From the NCBI GenBank assembly GCA_004325065.1, contig PITI01000536.1:1-11153 (forward strand): a DNA stretch of 11,153 nucleotides. Direction: 5' to 3'. A program made the position numbers and the translations under genes. The notes under the pieces are model-generated. The model was not told the origin of the DNA, ran no database searches, and saw only the letters and a list, made by a program, of their open reading frames with translations. Positions within the stretch are counted from its first letter, which is position 1; each line of letters opens with the position of its first letter. This DNA is from Hamiltosporidium magnivora. Lineage: Eukaryota; Microsporidia; Dubosqiidae. Positions 9,103 to 11,153 of the stretch are shown here, piece by piece.

Positions 9103-9993
9103 ATGAAACGTGTAGATATTGACAGAAACAACAAAGATCCTTTTTATCGCTATAAAATGCCCGGTGTTATGGTAAAAATTGAAGGTAAGGGTAATGGAAT
9201 TAAAACAGTTATCGTTAATTTGGAGGAAATAGCACATTCGCTTCGAAGGAAAACTGTTCATATTTTAAAATTTATAAGTTATGAGCTTGGTTCAATTTCA
9301 TTTTTCGATTCAAAAAATGGAAGATATATTGTCAATGGTTCTCATGATACAAATAAAGTTCAAGCAAAAATATACGATTTTATTGAGATATATGTTATGT
9401 GTGATGTATGTAGAAATCCAGAAACTTTTTTTGTTTATGAAAAAACATTAAAGAAAAAGTGTTTGGCCTGTGGAAACAGTTGTAAAGTAGATGGCCACAC
9501 TAAAGTAGACAATATTGTAGCTAAAGATTTGGAAAATGATAGCTCTTTTTCCGAACGAGATAAATCTTATTATGATTTAACAGTAAATATCGGAGACCAA
9601 AATATGGAATTAAAAAATGATTTAAAATCGCTTTTAGATGCAAATTGCAGCGCTGAAGATATTTATAAATGTTTTATGGATAATAAAGAGTCCATAGATA
9701 TTTTTTATCAAAAGGTTTTTCAAATTATTGAGAATAATCCCCGAAAGATATTGGCTTGTTCAATTTTAATTAATGAAAGAAAAGATGGATGTGTGGAAAT
9801 ATTCAAAGCGCTTGAAATTTATAGTTCGGAAAAAAAATCCTTTGATTTTATTTTTATATCTCTACAGGCTATATTGGATAATAAAATAGTGAAGAGATCT
9901 GAATGTTTTAAATATTTTCAAACGAAATCAAAATATGTTAGTGAGGAGGATTCGATGAATATTAGAAAAGCTCTTAGTCCACTCTGGGATTGA
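9103..9993 (+). CDS. TIF5: translation initiation factor eIF5
   Basis: eIF5 is the GTPase-activating protein for eIF2 in the 43S/48S initiation complex. The first 20 residues carry DPFYRYKMP, and residues 24-39 carry KIEGKGNGIKTVIVN, both signatures of eIF5 rather than its relative eIF2-beta. Arg16 corresponds to the catalytic Arg15 of yeast eIF5. RYIVNGSHDTNKVQ follows at 74-87. The C2-C2 zinc finger has Cys100, Cys103, Cys120 and Cys123. A variable linker covers about 140-170, and an alpha-helical W2/HEAT domain fills about 170-296, ending with SKYVSEE...IRKALSPLWD. At 296 residues it is much shorter than the yeast protein (405) and stops where others continue into the last aromatic-acidic box. 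No intron is needed. The start at 9103 fits the family's N-terminus; an out-of-frame ATG lies 7 bases upstream. The gene stands alone, with no conserved neighbour in the window. Confidence 0.95.
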   Translation: MKRVDIDRNNKDPFYRYKMPGVMVKIEGKGNGIKTVIVNLEEIAHSLRRKTVHILKFISYELGSISFFDSKNGRYIVNGSHDTNKVQAKIYDFIEIYVMCDVCRNPETFFVYEKTLKKKCLACGNSCKVDGHTKVDNIVAKDLENDSSFSERDKSYYDLTVNIGDQNMELKNDLKSLLDANCSAEDIYKCFMDNKESIDIFYQKVFQIIENNPRKILACSILINERKDGCVEIFKALEIYSSEKKSFDFIFISLQAILDNKIVKRSECFKYFQTKSKYVSEEDSMNIRKALSPLWD

Positions 9994-10003
9994 TCTATTT
10001 AAT

Positions 10004-10009
10004 ATTAAA
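10004..10009 (+). terminator. possible poly(A) signal of eIF5
   Basis: ATTAAA lies 11 bases after the stop codon and is followed by a T-rich stretch. It is the commonest variant of AATAAA. In such AT-rich DNA the hexamer is frequent by chance, so the call rests on its position. Confidence 0.35.
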
Positions 10010-10778
10010 TGGTTTGTTTTATGTATTTTTTAATAATGAAGAATTATCTATTTACCATGTTAGGAATAACTTTTAATATTAAAATTTTTTGTTTGGGCTT
10101 TCGATGAAACACCCAGCTGAAACAATGGGTTTTTCAAGAAATAAAAATAAATATTTTTGCTCTTAAATAACCAGTTTAAAATAGATAGAATAAAGTTTTA
10201 CTATTATTTAAAGTCGTAATCTTATCGGTCTTTTTAATTTATAGAAAATTTTTTCCACTAAATGATGAAGAAAATCATTAAAACTTTCTTGTAAATTACA
10301 AATACATATTTTAAGGTTGAATTTTCGGATTTCTGCTTATCAATCTTTTCTATTCTTCTTTTCACGTTTTTTCCTTTATATTTTCTTACTTTTTTTTAAT
10401 TTTTATACAAGGATTTCTTTAGAAGAAAGGAGGCAAAAAAATATGTCAAACAACTATAAAAAGATAGTTTAAATCTATAGAATCATTATAGCAAACATTT
10501 TGTTTAGTTTAATGTATCTTTATATGTATTTAGAATGTTCTTTAATTCGAATTTAAAACTCTTTATACCAAATCAGAGTAATTGTGAAAAATAAGGAAAG
10601 GCGAAAAATAGCTTTTTAAAAGCATTAAATACCTAAACAATCTATAAAAAGCTCAAAGTTTGGTTTTGAAGACGAAAAAACATGCGAAACGTTGTAATAA
10701 GAAAATATTTTTAACATTATTGAAATTTTCAATAGCAACATGGTAACAATTAAAAGCAGGTTTTAAAGGAAGAATAAA
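10010..10778. other. AT-rich spacer after eIF5
   Basis: No gene or RNA was recognised on either strand. A bacterial-looking AGGAGG precedes an ATG near 10443, but the frame closes after nine codons. The spacer separates eIF5 from the convergent retrotransposon copy 3. Confidence 0.6.
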
Positions 10779-10795
10779 TTTTATTTAATAAAATT
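10779..10795 (-). promoter_or_regulatory. conserved 3' end of retrotransposon copy 3 with AATAAA
   Basis: Read on the minus strand, these bases are identical over 17 positions to the 3' end of copy 1 (5097-5113). They lie 5 bases after the stop codon of copy 3 and contain AATAAA. Beyond them the two copies no longer resemble each other, which marks the element's 3' end. Confidence 0.55.
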
Positions 10796-10800
10796 CTGGA

Positions 10801-11153
10801 TTAAAAGATTTTTACAATTTTTTTTATGTTTTCTTCTACCTCTTTAACCACTGCTGCCGCTTCTTCCAAATCCGACTCTTCATTTATGTTATTGGTCGGT
10901 TCCTCTAAAGTGGTTCCTCCTTGTGAAATAAGGGGTGTATTATTTTTTGTTTTTAAAATTTTAACACCATCTTCCTCTCTTTTCGCTTCTTTTAAAGGGG
11001 GTATTGGTTCCTCATGCATCTCTGATCTCATAATAACACTCATTGACGCTCTCTCCCAGCTCTCTTCGGCATTTAGTCCTGACTCGAATCCTCTTCGTCG
11101 ATCAAAGGAAATTGTTTCGACTGTTTTCTTAAGTACTAAGGACTGAATGTATG
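10801..11153 (-). CDS. non-LTR retrotransposon polyprotein, C-terminal end, copy 3 (partial, open to window edge)
   Basis: The frame is open from the window edge to the TAA at 10803-10801, about 117 codons without a stop, and enters from beyond the window. It begins with YIQSLVLKKTVETISFDRRRG, equivalent to YIQSIVRKQTVEAIYFDRQRG in copy 1. It continues through LNAEESWERAS, EEDGVK and TTLEEPTNN-like segments to an acidic-to-basic tail, SDLEEAAAVVKEVEENIKK. Copy 1 aligns along its whole length (GVEVHKQPI, NQEDGVK, PEEEPTTNTN). This part lies after the restriction-like endonuclease domain, which would be outside the window. The Met at 11043 is internal, not a start. The absence of damage, unlike copies 1 and 2, suggests a younger and possibly intact element. 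Confidence 0.75.
   Translation of the reverse strand, partial: YIQSLVLKKTVETISFDRRRGFESGLNAEESWERASMSVIMRSEMHEEPIPPLKEAKREEDGVKILKTKNNTPLISQGGTTLEEPTNNINEESDLEEAAAVVKEVEENIKKIVKIF

Noticed and set aside
10425..10470. AGGAGG followed by an ATG at a bacterial-like spacing
   Set aside because: The frame closes after nine codons and the window is eukaryotic, so a Shine-Dalgarno site has no meaning here.
10826..11146. Plus-strand open frame of 106 codons, rich in Ser and hydrophobic residues
   Set aside because: It is the antisense shadow of retrotransposon copy 3, whose minus-strand translation aligns with copy 1.

Overview
The window looks like AT-rich eukaryotic nuclear DNA. It most resembles a microsporidian with a large, transposon-laden genome of the Hamiltosporidium kind. 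That assignment is an inference from three things: one compact, apparently intronless and very AT-rich gene for translation initiation factor eIF5; a CCC-type motif directly in front of its start codon; and decayed transposon families of types I associate with such genomes. Nothing points to a bacterium or phage, and there are no rRNA, tRNA or CRISPR features.

Layout. Positions 1-2370 are AT-rich spacer with an (AT)11 microsatellite, two small hairpins and one doubtful protease-like fragment (768-998). Positions 2380-3655 hold a decayed transposon gene with a DDE integrase core and a Cys-rich tail, of the KRBA2-like type. Positions 4165-5113 (+), 5940-7480 (-) and 10779-11153 (-) are three copies of the C-terminal end of one non-LTR retrotransposon family with a restriction-like endonuclease. 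The first two are broken; the third is open to the window edge. The middle copy is split by a 701-bp hAT-type element (6215-6915) flanked by a perfect 8-bp target duplication. Positions 7805-8846 are a 1.04-kb Merlin-type (IS1595-like) DNA transposon with matching terminal inverted repeats, a probable 9-bp duplication and a decayed transposase on the minus strand.

The only convincing host gene is eIF5 (9103-9993, +). A hairpin followed by eight T lies about 180 bases upstream of it, and AT-rich spacer follows it. No operon or multi-gene system is visible. The window reads as a transposon graveyard beside one housekeeping gene. Its main interest is the readable order of insertions, the possibly intact retrotransposon running off the right edge, and details of the eIF5 start and C-terminus.
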